Source of the DNA: an uncultured Lachnospiraceae bacterium
GTDB lineage: Bacteria > Bacillota > Clostridia > Lachnospirales > Lachnospiraceae
Reading direction: 5' to 3'
DNA: 64,000 nucleotides
Assembly (NCBI GenBank): GCA_946558465.1
Contig: CAMNTM010000006.1
Location: 1 to 64,000 of the forward strand
In this document: in pieces, positions 7,912-16,656 of the stretch
Layout: the number at the start of each line of letters is the position of its first letter
Position numbering within the stretch: position 1 is the first letter of the stretch
Translations under genes and position numbers: made by a program
The notes under the pieces: model-generated
What the model saw: only the letters and a program-made list of their open reading frames with translations
Databases searched by the model: none
Told to the model about the DNA's origin: nothing

Positions 7912-10377
7912 ATGTATAACCCCAGATTTGAGAAAGAAAAATTCAAAAAAGAGGTTGCATCAAGTGTCAGGCAGTTATTTAGAAAGGATATTGATGAAGC
8001 AACGGAGCAGCAGCTATTTCAGGCAGTATCCTATGCAGTAAAGGATGTCATCATTGATGACTGGATAAAGACACAGAACAGACATAAGGTGGATGATCCG
8101 AAGATGGTTTACTATATGTCTATGGAGTTTTTGATGGGAAGAGCTCTGGGAAACAATCTAATTAATATGACTGCTTACCGCGAGGTAAAAGAAGCGCTTG
8201 ATGAGCTCGGCATAAATTTGAATATACTTGAAGATCAGGAACCGGATCCGGCGCTTGGAAACGGTGGACTTGGACGTCTAGCAGCCTGTTTTTTGGATTC
8301 TCTTGCAACACTTGGCTATGCGGCATATGGATGCGGTATTCGGTATCGTTATGGTATGTTTAAACAGAAAATTGAGAATGGATATCAAATCGAAACGCCT
8401 GATAACTGGCTCAAAGACGGAAACCCATTTGAGCTTAGAAGACCAGAGTATGCAAAGGAGGTACGTTTCGGAGGAAATATTCGTGTAGAATATGATGATG
8501 AGACAGGCCGCACACGTTTTGTACAGGAGAATTATGAGTCTGTTCTGGCAATTCCATACGATTATCCGATTGTAGGATATAACAATCATGTAGTGAATAC
8601 TCTTCGTATCTGGGATGCGGAGCCGATTGTAGATTTTCAGCTGGAATCCTTTGACAGAGGAGATTATCATAAGGCTGTCGAGCAGCAGAATCTGGCAAAG
8701 AATATTGTTGAAGTGCTGTATCCGAATGACAACCACTACGCAGGGAAAGAGCTGCGTCTAAAGCAGCAGTATTTCTTCGTATCTGCCAGCCTCCAGGCAG
8801 CAGTTGCAAAATATAAGAGAACACATGATGATATAACAAAGCTGCATGAAAAGGTAACCTTTCAAATGAATGATACACATCCAACGGTTGCCGTAGCAGA
8901 GCTTATGCGTATTCTGCTTGATGAGGAGGGACTTGGCTGGAATGAGGCTTGGGAAATCACAACAAAGACCTGTGCATATACAAATCATACCATCATGGCA
9001 GAGGCTCTGGAAAAGTGGCCGATTGATTTATTCTCAAGACTTCTTCCTAGAATCTATCAGATTATACAGGAGATTGACCGCCGGTTTATTCTCAGGATAC
9101 AGGCGCAGTATCCGGGAGATGAGCAGAAAATCCGGAAAATGGCAATTTTACGGGATGGGCAGGTAAAGATGGCGCATCTGGCAATTGTGGCAGGATATTC
9201 TGTAAATGGAGTTGCAAGACTTCATACAGAGATTTTAAAGAATCAGGAACTTAAGGATTTCTATCAAATGATGCCGGAGAAATTCAATAACAAGACGAAT
9301 GGTATTACTCAGAGGCGTTTTCTTATGCACGGAAATCATCTGCTGGCAGACTGGGTAACAGAAAAGCTTGGAACAAAGAACTGGATTACAGATCTTTCTC
9401 TGATGAAGGGCTTAAAGCCTCTGGCAGAAGACGAAAGAGCGCTTGAAGAATTTATGGACATAAAGTATAAAAATAAAGTGCGTCTGGCTGCATACATAAA
9501 AGAACATAATGGAGTTGAGGTTGACCCGCGATCTATCTTTGATGTGCAGGTTAAGAGACTTCATGAATATAAGCGTCAGCTTTTGAATATTCTGCATGTT
9601 ATGTATCTATATAATGAGATAAAGGAGCATCCGGAGATGAGCTTTTATCCTAGAACATTTATTTTTGGTGCAAAAGCATCGGCAGGATATATTCGCGCAA
9701 AACAGATTATTAAGCTTATTAATTCTGTAGCGGATGTTGTAAATAATGATCAGAGCATTAATGGAAAACTTAAGGTTGTATTTATCGAGGATTATCGTGT
9801 ATCAAATGCAGAATGGATTTTTGCGGCGGCAGATGTCAGTGAGCAGATATCTACAGCATCTAAGGAAGCGTCAGGAACCGGCAATATGAAATTCATGCTG
9901 AATGGTGCACCCACAATCGGAACGATGGATGGCGCTAACGTAGAGATTGTAGAAGAGGTCGGGGCAGAGAACGCATTTATCTTTGGATTAAGCTCTGATG
10001 AGGTTATAAGCTATGAGCAGAACGGAGGCTATAATCCGATAGAAATCTACAATAGTGATGCCGGAATACGCCGGGTTGTGGACCAGCTGGTTAATGGTGA
10101 CTATGCAAATGGAAATAGGGAAATGTACCGTGATCTTTATAATTCTCTTTTGAATAAAAAGGGAAATGACCGTGCAGATATGTATTTTATCCTGAAGGAT
10201 TTCCGGGCTTATGCCGAGGCACAGAAGAAGGTAGAAGAAGCCTACAAAGACAGGAAAGGATGGGCTAAGAAAGCACTCCTTAATACAGCATGCTGCGGTA
10301 AATTTTCATCTGACCGGACAATTCAGGAATATATTGATGACATTTGGCATCTGACACCGATTCATGTAGAAGAATAG
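7912..10377 (+). CDS. glgP: glycogen/starch alpha-glucan phosphorylase
   Basis: Releases glucose-1-phosphate from alpha-1,4-glucans by phosphorolysis. The 821-residue length and the N-terminal YYMSMEFLMGRAL block are typical of the family. The PLP lysine is K660 in GTGNMKFMLNGA, followed by the TIGTMDGANVEI signature. The ATG at 7912 is chosen because AAAGGAG lies about 8 bases upstream; an upstream in-frame GTG at 7876 would overlap the ileS end and lacks a site. It follows ileS by 16 bases and precedes a sugar-phosphate kinase, a plausible carbohydrate-use pair. Confidence 0.95.
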   Translation: MYNPRFEKEKFKKEVASSVRQLFRKDIDEATEQQLFQAVSYAVKDVIIDDWIKTQNRHKVDDPKMVYYMSMEFLMGRALGNNLINMTAYREVKEALDELGINLNILEDQEPDPALGNGGLGRLAACFLDSLATLGYAAYGCGIRYRYGMFKQKIENGYQIETPDNWLKDGNPFELRRPEYAKEVRFGGNIRVEYDDETGRTRFVQENYESVLAIPYDYPIVGYNNHVVNTLRIWDAEPIVDFQLESFDRGDYHKAVEQQNLAKNIVEVLYPNDNHYAGKELRLKQQYFFVSASLQAAVAKYKRTHDDITKLHEKVTFQMNDTHPTVAVAELMRILLDEEGLGWNEAWEITTKTCAYTNHTIMAEALEKWPIDLFSRLLPRIYQIIQEIDRRFILRIQAQYPGDEQKIRKMAILRDGQVKMAHLAIVAGYSVNGVARLHTEILKNQELKDFYQMMPEKFNNKTNGITQRRFLMHGNHLLADWVTEKLGTKNWITDLSLMKGLKPLAEDERALEEFMDIKYKNKVRLAAYIKEHNGVEVDPRSIFDVQVKRLHEYKRQLLNILHVMYLYNEIKEHPEMSFYPRTFIFGAKASAGYIRAKQIIKLINSVADVVNNDQSINGKLKVVFIEDYRVSNAEWIFAAADVSEQISTASKEASGTGNMKFMLNGAPTIGTMDGANVEIVEEVGAENAFIFGLSSDEVISYEQNGGYNPIEIYNSDAGIRRVVDQLVNGDYANGNREMYRDLYNSLLNKKGNDRADMYFILKDFRAYAEAQKKVEEAYKDRKGWAKKALLNTACCGKFSSDRTIQEYIDDIWHLTPIHVEE

Positions 10378-10393
10378 ACGAGGAGTAATTTTG

Positions 10394-11311
10394 ATGATTT
10401 ACACCGTGACATTCAATCCATCATTAGATTATATTGTATCTGTAGATGATTTTAAGCTTGGACTTACAAATCGTACGGATTCTGAGCTTATGCTGCCTGG
10501 AGGAAAGGGAATTAATGTATCAATTGTGCTTAAGAATCTTGGAATTCAGAGTACGGCACTTGGTTTTACGGCAGGCTTTACTGGAGAAGAGATTATAAGA
10601 AAGCTTGAGAATATGGGTGTAGAGAATGGATTTATCCGGCTTGAGGAAGGATTTTCGAGAATCAATCTGAAATTAAAATCCATCGACGGAACAGAGATTA
10701 ACGGACAGGGTCCGAATATAAGCGAAGAGAAACGGCAGCAGCTTATGAACAGGCTGAATCAACTGGGAAACGGTGACGTGCTTTTCTTATCCGGCAGTAT
10801 TCCGGCTTCCATGCCTGATGATACATACCAGAATATTATGGAAGCTCTTAAAGGGCGGGGAGTCCGGATTATTGTAGATGCTACGAGAGACCTGCTCTTA
10901 AAGGTGCTTCCATACAGCCCCTTTTTGATAAAGCCCAACAATCATGAGCTGGGAGAAATCTTTGGAGTCCGTTTAAAAACAAGAGAAGAGGTTATGCCTT
11001 ATGGAAGAAGACTGCAGGAAAAGGGAGCTCAGAATGTATTGATTTCCATGGCCGGAGAAGGCGCCGTTCTTATTGCGGCTGACGGTATGGTGTATGATGC
11101 CCCGGCGCCGAAGGGAACTTTGGTTAACGGAGTGGGTGCCGGAGATTCTATGACGGCAGGCTTTATGGCTGGATATATGGAGAAACAGGATTACAGACAT
11201 GCGTTTTATATGGGGCTTGCGGCAGGAAGCGCAAGTGCTTTTTCCGAGAATCTCGCAACAAAGGAGGAGATAGATGCTGTATATAGACAGGCAGCAGGAG
11301 GAGATAGATAA
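10394..11311 (+). CDS. 1-phosphofructokinase family sugar kinase (PfkB fold)
   Basis: A 305-residue ribokinase/PfkB-fold kinase. The N-terminal substrate motif is LMLPGGKGINVSIVLKNLG and the C-terminal ATP/anion-hole motif is NGVGAGDSMTAGF, with the catalytic Asp in GAGD. The family includes 1-phosphofructokinase (FruK) and tagatose-6-phosphate kinase (LacC); FruK is the commoner assignment, but no fructose PTS genes lie nearby. The ATG at 10394 is preferred over a TTG one codon earlier because AGGAG is 8 bases before it. It lies 16 bases after glgP, so it is likely in the same operon. Confidence 0.85.
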   Translation: MIYTVTFNPSLDYIVSVDDFKLGLTNRTDSELMLPGGKGINVSIVLKNLGIQSTALGFTAGFTGEEIIRKLENMGVENGFIRLEEGFSRINLKLKSIDGTEINGQGPNISEEKRQQLMNRLNQLGNGDVLFLSGSIPASMPDDTYQNIMEALKGRGVRIIVDATRDLLLKVLPYSPFLIKPNNHELGEIFGVRLKTREEVMPYGRRLQEKGAQNVLISMAGEGAVLIAADGMVYDAPAPKGTLVNGVGAGDSMTAGFMAGYMEKQDYRHAFYMGLAAGSASAFSENLATKEEIDAVYRQAAGGDR

Positions 11312-11356
11312 AAGGATTAAAAAAATATAATAATAATTAAGGAATAAAATAGGCTG

Positions 11357-11381
11357 CCCTTCCATAAAGTGTATGGGAGGG
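11357..11381 (+). promoter_or_regulatory. hairpin enclosing the spoIID ribosome-binding site
   Basis: A 10-bp stem (11357-11366 with 11372-11381, loop AAGTG) is followed by TATTTTTATG. The 3' arm is the GGGAGGG ribosome-binding site of spoIID, 7 bases before its ATG. The structure could end the upstream kinase transcript and could also mask spoIID translation in read-through RNA. The pairing is seen; the function is inferred. Confidence 0.6.
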
Positions 11382-11388
11382 TATTTTT

Positions 11389-12276
11389 ATGCGTCTGAAA
11401 ATGAAACATTTTGTATGTTATGTTACGATTATTGTTTTGCTGCCTTATATAGTCACGGTATTTCTAAATGGGCCAAGCATGGTCTCTTCTTCCTATGTAA
11501 ATGAGACGCGTGTGAAGGTAAAAACGGAATCGGGCACAACAGAAATACCTATGCAGGAATATGGAATTGGAATTTTGGCGAAGGAGATACCTGTTTCTTA
11601 TAAAAAAGAAGCTTTAAAGGCACAGGCTATTCTTGTGCGGACAGATATATATAGTAAAATCCAGAGTGGAGGCAGTGAAACTATCCTTGAAGACAGCTTT
11701 TGGACGCAGAAACAGATGGAGGAGGCATGGGGAGCAGCGAAATATGCTTCTAATTATAAAAAGCTTAAAAATGCCTGGGAGGAGACAGAGGGGCAAGTCG
11801 TGACTTATGATGGAAATCTTGCAATAACGCCATTTTTTAGACTTAGTAATGGAAGTACCCGTGACGGCAGCGAGGCATTAGGAGATGAAAGCTATCCGTA
11901 TTTAAAAATTGTAGAATGCCCATATGATATAGAGGCCGCTGAACAGATACAGACGGTGACAATTGATGATATGGAAGCAGAAATAGGAACCTGCGATACT
12001 GCAGGGTATGTGCTTAATGTGACTGTAGGCGGGGAAACAATAAGCGGAGAAGAATTTCGGACGAATTATCATCTTGCTTCCAGCTGCTTTACACTTCAAA
12101 AATATAATGGAAAACTTAGAATTACGACAAGAGGTGTCGGCCATGGATTGGGCATGAGTCAGTATACGGCAAATGAAATGGCAAAAGAAGGGGAAGATGC
12201 AGCTTCTATATTAGAATATTTTTTTGAAGGAACAAATCTTCAGGAAGTGGCGGAGATTGTTACTGGAAATGAATAA
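11389..12276 (+). CDS. spoIID: stage II sporulation protein D (SpoIID/LytB domain)
   Basis: A membrane-anchored lytic transglycosylase that, with SpoIIM and SpoIIP, drives engulfment of the forespore. The 295-residue protein has one N-terminal membrane helix (about residues 7-26). The conserved LAKEIPVSYKKEALKAQAIL segment carries the presumed catalytic Glu, and RGVGHGLGMSQYTANEMA is near the C-terminus. It sits immediately upstream of spoIIQ, the usual clostridial order. Its ribosome-binding site lies inside a hairpin. The catalytic assignment comes from the B. subtilis family. Confidence 0.9.
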   Translation: MRLKMKHFVCYVTIIVLLPYIVTVFLNGPSMVSSSYVNETRVKVKTESGTTEIPMQEYGIGILAKEIPVSYKKEALKAQAILVRTDIYSKIQSGGSETILEDSFWTQKQMEEAWGAAKYASNYKKLKNAWEETEGQVVTYDGNLAITPFFRLSNGSTRDGSEALGDESYPYLKIVECPYDIEAAEQIQTVTIDDMEAEIGTCDTAGYVLNVTVGGETISGEEFRTNYHLASSCFTLQKYNGKLRITTRGVGHGLGMSQYTANEMAKEGEDAASILEYFFEGTNLQEVAEIVTGNE

Positions 12277-12322
12277 GTACATCGCGTTCTGGCAAAAATA
12301 AAGTCAGAGGTGGTGATAAAAA

Positions 12323-13084
12323 ATGAAGCAGAGGCAAAGACCAAAAAGAAAAAACAGTGCTGCCGTCGCAACAGTTTTGTGTTTTGTAGCAGCGATTGCG
12401 ATAGTCGGAACATATACACTTAGGGATTATAAGAAAACACAGCAGAAGGAAAGAATGGCAGCAATGGAAGAAGCCAAAAATATGACAAAAGATAAGGAAA
12501 AGGAAGAAACAGAGGAAGCAAGCGGCGAAGCAGAAAAGCTGGTTATCAATACAAAACCAGAGGCTGATTCCAGTAACACGGAGAATGATGATACAGAAAA
12601 GAAGGAAGAAAGTTCGAATGCCAGTATAGATGCGCAGGCTGCATCAGCAGGAAACAGTGCAGTATATTTTGATGACAGCAGCAAGCTTCTCTGGCCGGTA
12701 GACGGAACAATACTTCTTAACTTCAGTATGGACAAGACAGTCTATTTTTCCACACTGGACCAGTATAAGTATAATCCGGCACTGATTATTTCCGGCGCTG
12801 AAGGAGATCAGGTTATCAGCGGGGCTCCTGGAATTATAAAGTCTATTGATGTAACAGCTGAAACAGGAACAACAGTAAATGTAGACATTGGAAACGGCTA
12901 TGAACTGTTTTACGGCCAGCTGAAAGAGGTTCCGGTAAAGGTAGGAGATCAGGTTGAAGCCAAAAGCGTGCTTGGGTATGTAAGCCAGCCTACAAAATAT
13001 TACAGTGTGGAAGGCTGTAATGTATATTTTGAAATGAGAAAGGATGGCCAGCCGGTAAACCCGGTGGATTATCTGTCTGAGTAA
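12323..13084 (+). CDS. spoIIQ: SpoIIQ-like protein with degenerate LytM/M23 domain
   Basis: A 253-residue forespore membrane protein expected to pair with SpoIIIAH across the engulfing septum. It has a basic N-terminus, a TM helix (about 13-31), an acidic low-complexity linker (about 50-105) and a C-terminal M23 fold. The zinc ligands are missing: the usual HxGxD region reads YNPALII, the YAHL strand reads FYGQL and the HLHFE motif reads NVYFEMR. It should therefore bind but not cleave, like B. subtilis SpoIIQ and unlike the intact C. difficile protein. Position after spoIID supports the name. Confidence 0.85.
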   Translation: MKQRQRPKRKNSAAVATVLCFVAAIAIVGTYTLRDYKKTQQKERMAAMEEAKNMTKDKEKEETEEASGEAEKLVINTKPEADSSNTENDDTEKKEESSNASIDAQAASAGNSAVYFDDSSKLLWPVDGTILLNFSMDKTVYFSTLDQYKYNPALIISGAEGDQVISGAPGIIKSIDVTAETGTTVNVDIGNGYELFYGQLKEVPVKVGDQVEAKSVLGYVSQPTKYYSVEGCNVYFEMRKDGQPVNPVDYLSE

Positions 13085-13156
13085 GGGCGGAAATTACAGC
13101 CGCAGGCGGGAACACTTTGAGCCTGAAATATTATATAAGCATACAGAATATAAAAA

Positions 13157-13199
13157 GTGTGCCGGTCGATAAAAGATATATCGCCCGGTGCATTTTTTT
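13157..13199 (+). terminator. terminator of the spoIID-spoIIQ operon
   Basis: An imperfect stem (GTGCCGGTCGATA with TATCGCCCGGTGC) is followed by seven Ts at 13193-13199, about 70 bases after the spoIIQ stop. Confidence 0.75.
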
Positions 13200-13275
13200 G
13201 AATTGGATGCAGGAAAACTAAGGTGAAAATATTTTGTTTCAAGTTTATTTTTTATCAAGGTAAAAGAATCGGAGT

Positions 13276-13299
13276 AAAAAAAACCACCGTCCCCGGAGT
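13276..13299 (-). terminator. probable terminator of tRNA-Lys
   Basis: Read on the minus strand, a short imperfect hairpin around ACTCCGGGGACGGTGGT is followed by eight Ts. It lies about 30 bases downstream of the tRNA 3' end. The stem has a one-base bulge. Confidence 0.55.
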
Positions 13300-13331
13300 T
13301 TTAAGCTACCTCCAAAAACAGTGATTTCTAC

Positions 13332-13404
13332 TGCGCGATCAGGGGCTCGAACCCTGGACACCCTGATTAAGAGTCAGGTGCTCTACCAACTGAGCTAATC
13401 GCGC
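13332..13404 (-). tRNA. tRNA-Lys (anticodon CTT)
   Basis: The minus strand folds as a standard tRNA. The acceptor stem is GCGCGAT/ATCGCGC, the D arm is AGCTCAGTTGGTAGAGC, and the anticodon stem is CCTGA/TCAGG with loop CTCTTAA (anticodon CTT, Lys). The T arm contains GGGTTCGAGCCC. The 3' CCA is not encoded, so it must be added enzymatically. The gene stands alone, convergent with the spoIID-spoIIQ operon. Confidence 0.97.
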
Positions 13405-13417
13405 ATATAAATCATAT

Positions 13418-13445
13418 ACTATATCTTATGATTTCCTTAACGCAA
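13418..13445 (-). promoter_or_regulatory. promoter of tRNA-Lys
   Basis: On the minus strand, TTGCGT (13445-13440) and TATAGT (13423-13418) are 16 bases apart, ending 13 bases before the tRNA 5' end. Confidence 0.6.
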
Positions 13446-13557
13446 GTGCTATTATATAACAGTTTTTCCGGGAATGCAAGGGGTTTTTCTTAAATTTTTC
13501 AATTTATGGTTATATTTCCATATTTCTATTCATATATTAGTAAATGGGGTGAGGCAT

Positions 13558-14037
13558 ATGGTCAAAGAATTTTTTTTTCTCGCTGCAGCCGGTGTATTGA
13601 ATCATTTCCTATATGAATGGACAGGCAGTGCGGTTACCGCGTTATTTTGTCCGGTAAATGAATCAACATGGGAACATTTAAAGCTTTTGTTTTTTCCATT
13701 TCTTTTTCAAATGATTTGGAATTATATAAGAAAAAAACCGAAACCGGCCGCGTATTTTTATTATAGCGGAATTTCTGTTCTATGCGGAATGGTTTCTATT
13801 ATTGCTTTATTTTATACATATACCGGATGTATAGGCAAAAATTTTCTAATAATGGATATATTGATTTTCTTTGCAGGAGTATGGGTTTCTTTAAAGAGTA
13901 TGCATAAGACAGCAGAGCATCTGCACATTGTGCCCTCTATAACAGTTACGTACGCGGGCTGGCTCATACTTGTCCTGTGCTTTTTTGTATTTACCTGTTA
14001 TCCACCTGATATTCCGCTGTTTTTCCCATATGAGTGA
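13558..14037 (+). CDS. small polytopic membrane protein (DUF6512-like)
   Basis: A 159-residue protein with four or five hydrophobic helices. The signature stretch FCPVNESTWEHLKLLFFPF lies between the first two helices; it recalls the uncharacterised DUF6512 family of Firmicutes membrane proteins. The ATG at 13558 follows GGGGTGAGG. No function is known. Its 3' end overlaps a convergent GIY-YIG gene by 47 bases. Confidence 0.7.
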   Translation: MVKEFFFLAAAGVLNHFLYEWTGSAVTALFCPVNESTWEHLKLLFFPFLFQMIWNYIRKKPKPAAYFYYSGISVLCGMVSIIALFYTYTGCIGKNFLIMDILIFFAGVWVSLKSMHKTAEHLHIVPSITVTYAGWLILVLCFFVFTCYPPDIPLFFPYE

Positions 14038-14272
14038 CGGAAATTAAGGATTCCTTTTTCTTTCGTGTCATGTGTTTTATAGCGTATTCCCGCCTCATGG
14101 CCTCTTCTTTTGTCTCAAATTCTTCAAAATACACAAGTTTTACCGGACGCCGGCTCTTTGTGTATTTGGCGCCCTTTCCCTCATTATGAGCCTTCAGGCG
14201 CTTCTTAATGTCATTAGTCCAGCCTGTGTAGAAGGTATGGTCACGGCATTCTAAAATATATGTATAATTCAT
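13991..14272 (-). CDS. GIY-YIG nuclease superfamily protein (YhbQ/UPF0213 type)
   Basis: A 93-residue single-domain GIY-YIG protein. The motif reads YTYILECRD...FYTGWTND, with KRLKAHNEGKGAKYT and the conserved Glu-containing VYFEEFETKEEAMRREY. Stand-alone members are thought to be DNA nucleases of unclear cellular role. The start at 14272 matches the family N-terminus (MNYTYILE). It overlaps the convergent upstream gene tail to tail by 47 bases. Confidence 0.85.
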   Translation of the reverse strand: MNYTYILECRDHTFYTGWTNDIKKRLKAHNEGKGAKYTKSRRPVKLVYFEEFETKEEAMRREYAIKHMTRKKKESLISVTHMGKTAEYQVDNR

Positions 14273-14428
14273 AATATTCCCATAAGTTTCCTGAAAATGA
14301 ATTTTTATGTTACAGTTCGGATAAATTGCTGTATTTTTTATTATAAATGCCTGGATATATTTTTGCAAATAAATGGAGAGTATATTATAATGAAAATATT
14401 CATTTCAAATGGAAGGATAAAATGAAGA

Positions 14429-16453
14429 ATGAGCAGAGGAAAAAGGTATCTTTCATTTATAATAGAAAAGCTGAAAGTGTACATTGCAGGCTTAGGTGAA
14501 ACTATACAGGAGCTGCAAAAAGATATTGAGAATATGAACGCCTATTACTGGGAAAATTACACGGAAATGGACCAGTATGGGTATGAGAATTATGATAATC
14601 AGCAGGCATTATTTTCTCAGGCAGACCGGAATCAGGAGTATCTGAAAAAAAGACAGCGAATGAAGCGAATGCTGGATTCTCCTTTTTTTGGAAGTGTAGA
14701 TTTCCTTTATGACGGAGAGGAAGAGGCTGAGACATTTTATATTGGTATTGGAAATTTTGCAGAAGAGGTGGGCACGATACCACTTATTTATGACTGGAGG
14801 GCGCCGGTCAGTGGTCTGTTTTATGATTTTGACAAGGGAGCGGCGTCTTATGAAGCGCCGGCAGGTATACTGCAGGGAGAGATTTTATCCAAGCGGCAGT
14901 ATAAAATCCGAGGCGGCCGTATGCTGTATGAATTTGAAAGTGATATGAAAATTGATGATGATATTCTGAAGTTTGAGCTTGGAACAAATAGTGACACAAA
15001 GCTTAAAAATATTGTCCAGACGATTCAAAAAGAACAGAACGTGATTATTCGTAATACAAAGGATAAGATTCTTGTTATTCAAGGGGCAGCAGGGAGCGGA
15101 AAGACATCGGTTGCTCTGCACCGGATTGCATATCTTCTGTATCATGACAGAGAAAACTTAAATTCGTCAAATGTACTGATACTTTCACCGAACGGAGTAT
15201 TTTCAGATTATATTTCCCATATTCTTCCAGAGCTCGGAGAAGAAAATATAAGGGAGATGAGCTTTGATTTATTTGCTTATCAGGAGCTTAAAGGAATTGC
15301 AGCTGACTGCGAGGACAGATACCATCAGATTGAAAGGCAGATAGCGGGTATTAAAAAGGAAGCAGAGGAACGGTTCCGTTGGAAACAGTCAGAGGCATTT
15401 GTCAGAGAGATAGAGGGATTTTTAGTTGAGCTGGAAGACAGATTAGTAGATTTCCATGATGTGGAGTATCGAGGAATTCAGAAAAGTGCAAAGGAAATAT
15501 TGAATTTTTTCTATTATAAATTTATGAATCTTCCTCTGTTGTCAAGACTGGATGCGGTGCGGGATTATTTTATTGATGAGTGGGAGACGCTTTATGGAAG
15601 AGAGCTTCCGGAGGAAGGACAGGAATATATCTGGAAAAGATTTGAGGAGATGTATGTAACAAAGGACATATACGTAATCTATAATTGGTTTCTTAAAGAA
15701 CATGGATATCCTGCACTGCCTGAAGCGGCTGCAGAAGAAAGGGTGCTGAATTATGAAGATGTATATCCGGTATTATATCTGAAATATTGTCTTACAGAGC
15801 GAAAGGTACAGAAAAATATCCGGCATTTAGTAATTGATGAGATGCAGGATTATTCATATCTGCAGTATGTAATTCTTGAGAGACTATTTACATGCAGCAT
15901 GACGATATTAGGGGATAAGGCCCAGACTGTAGACTCTGTACAGCAGGATGTATATACGTTTCTTCCTAAACTATATGGAAGGAAGGTAAGACGGATTCTG
16001 ATGAATAGAAGCTACCGTAATACGGTGGAGATAGCGGTCTATGCTCAGAAGGTATCTGGAGCAGTTAAGCCTGAATATATAGAACGTCATGGAAAGGAAG
16101 TTGCAGAATGGCTCTGCGGGGACAGAAAGGAAATGTATGACAGGATTATAAAGGAAGTGCGCCTGGGAGCAGAAGGCTATGAAACTGCGGCTGTGCTTAC
16201 GATGACAGAGGAAGAAGCTATAGAGGCGTATGAATATCTTAAAAGCAGATGCCGGAGTACTTCGTATATAGACAGAAACAGCTCGATATTTAAAAAGGGC
16301 ATTACGGTTACCACCTTTTATCTTGCGAAAGGGCTTGAATTTGATCAGGTATTTATTACCGGAGGCGAGAAGGAAAATCCATTCTTCCGGCAGTTTAAAT
16401 ATATCTGTGCTACACGCGCACTGCATGAATTATACGTGTTGGGGACAGGGTAA
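14429..16453 (+). CDS. HelD-like UvrD-family ATPase/helicase
   Basis: A 674-residue superfamily 1 ATPase of the HelD kind, which rescues stalled RNA polymerase. It has the HelD N-terminal coiled-coil region (ENMNAYYWENYTEMDQYGYE), Walker A QGAAGSGKTSVALHR (about residue 215), Walker B LVIDEMQDYSYLQY (about 470), and late motifs TFYLAKGLEFDQVF and CATRALHELY. The best-spaced ribosome-binding site (GGAAGGA) serves an ATG at 14422 in another frame that stops after about 25 codons, so the first codons may be frameshifted. The stop codon lies in the first bases of a GGGGACAGGG repeat; the protein ends VLGTG. Confidence 0.85.
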   Translation: MSRGKRYLSFIIEKLKVYIAGLGETIQELQKDIENMNAYYWENYTEMDQYGYENYDNQQALFSQADRNQEYLKKRQRMKRMLDSPFFGSVDFLYDGEEEAETFYIGIGNFAEEVGTIPLIYDWRAPVSGLFYDFDKGAASYEAPAGILQGEILSKRQYKIRGGRMLYEFESDMKIDDDILKFELGTNSDTKLKNIVQTIQKEQNVIIRNTKDKILVIQGAAGSGKTSVALHRIAYLLYHDRENLNSSNVLILSPNGVFSDYISHILPELGEENIREMSFDLFAYQELKGIAADCEDRYHQIERQIAGIKKEAEERFRWKQSEAFVREIEGFLVELEDRLVDFHDVEYRGIQKSAKEILNFFYYKFMNLPLLSRLDAVRDYFIDEWETLYGRELPEEGQEYIWKRFEEMYVTKDIYVIYNWFLKEHGYPALPEAAAEERVLNYEDVYPVLYLKYCLTERKVQKNIRHLVIDEMQDYSYLQYVILERLFTCSMTILGDKAQTVDSVQQDVYTFLPKLYGRKVRRILMNRSYRNTVEIAVYAQKVSGAVKPEYIERHGKEVAEWLCGDRKEMYDRIIKEVRLGAEGYETAAVLTMTEEEAIEAYEYLKSRCRSTSYIDRNSSIFKKGITVTTFYLAKGLEFDQVFITGGEKENPFFRQFKYICATRALHELYVLGTG

Positions 16454-16500
16454 AAGTAAATTGGGGACGGGGTAAAATGAGTTTTACCCCGTCCCCAATT
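16439..16500 (+). repeat. GGGGACGGGG palindromic repeat, copy B
   Basis: A half copy, TTGGGGACAGGGTAAAA (16439-16455), is followed by a perfect inverted repeat with 19-base arms (16459-16477 and 16482-16500) and a TGAG loop. The half copy overlaps the last codons of the helicase gene and supplies its TAA. The architecture matches the copy upstream of ileS. Confidence 0.9.
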
Positions 16501-16534
16501 AAAAAGGACTGCATATTTGGGAGGTTGCAGTCCT
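16500..16534 (-). terminator. terminator of the aroF-aroB-SDR operon
   Basis: On the minus strand the stem AGGACTGCA (16534-16526) pairs with TGCAGTCCT (16513-16505) and is followed by a T run. It lies about 120 bases past the SDR stop codon and abuts the palindromic repeat. Confidence 0.75.
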
Positions 16535-16656
16535 GAGGAAAAAGTTATGAAAAAGAAAATTATTTTGTTCTTTCGAACAATTATAGTATAAGCAGAAAGT
16601 GTGATAAAACTATGTTGAAAATGAAAATTAATTGTGAACAAAATATGACGGATTTT

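Noticed and set aside
13283-13299. Fifth copy of the GGGGACGGGG repeat
   Set aside because: Only GGGGACGG is shared and there is no second arm; it is better explained as the tRNA-Lys terminator.
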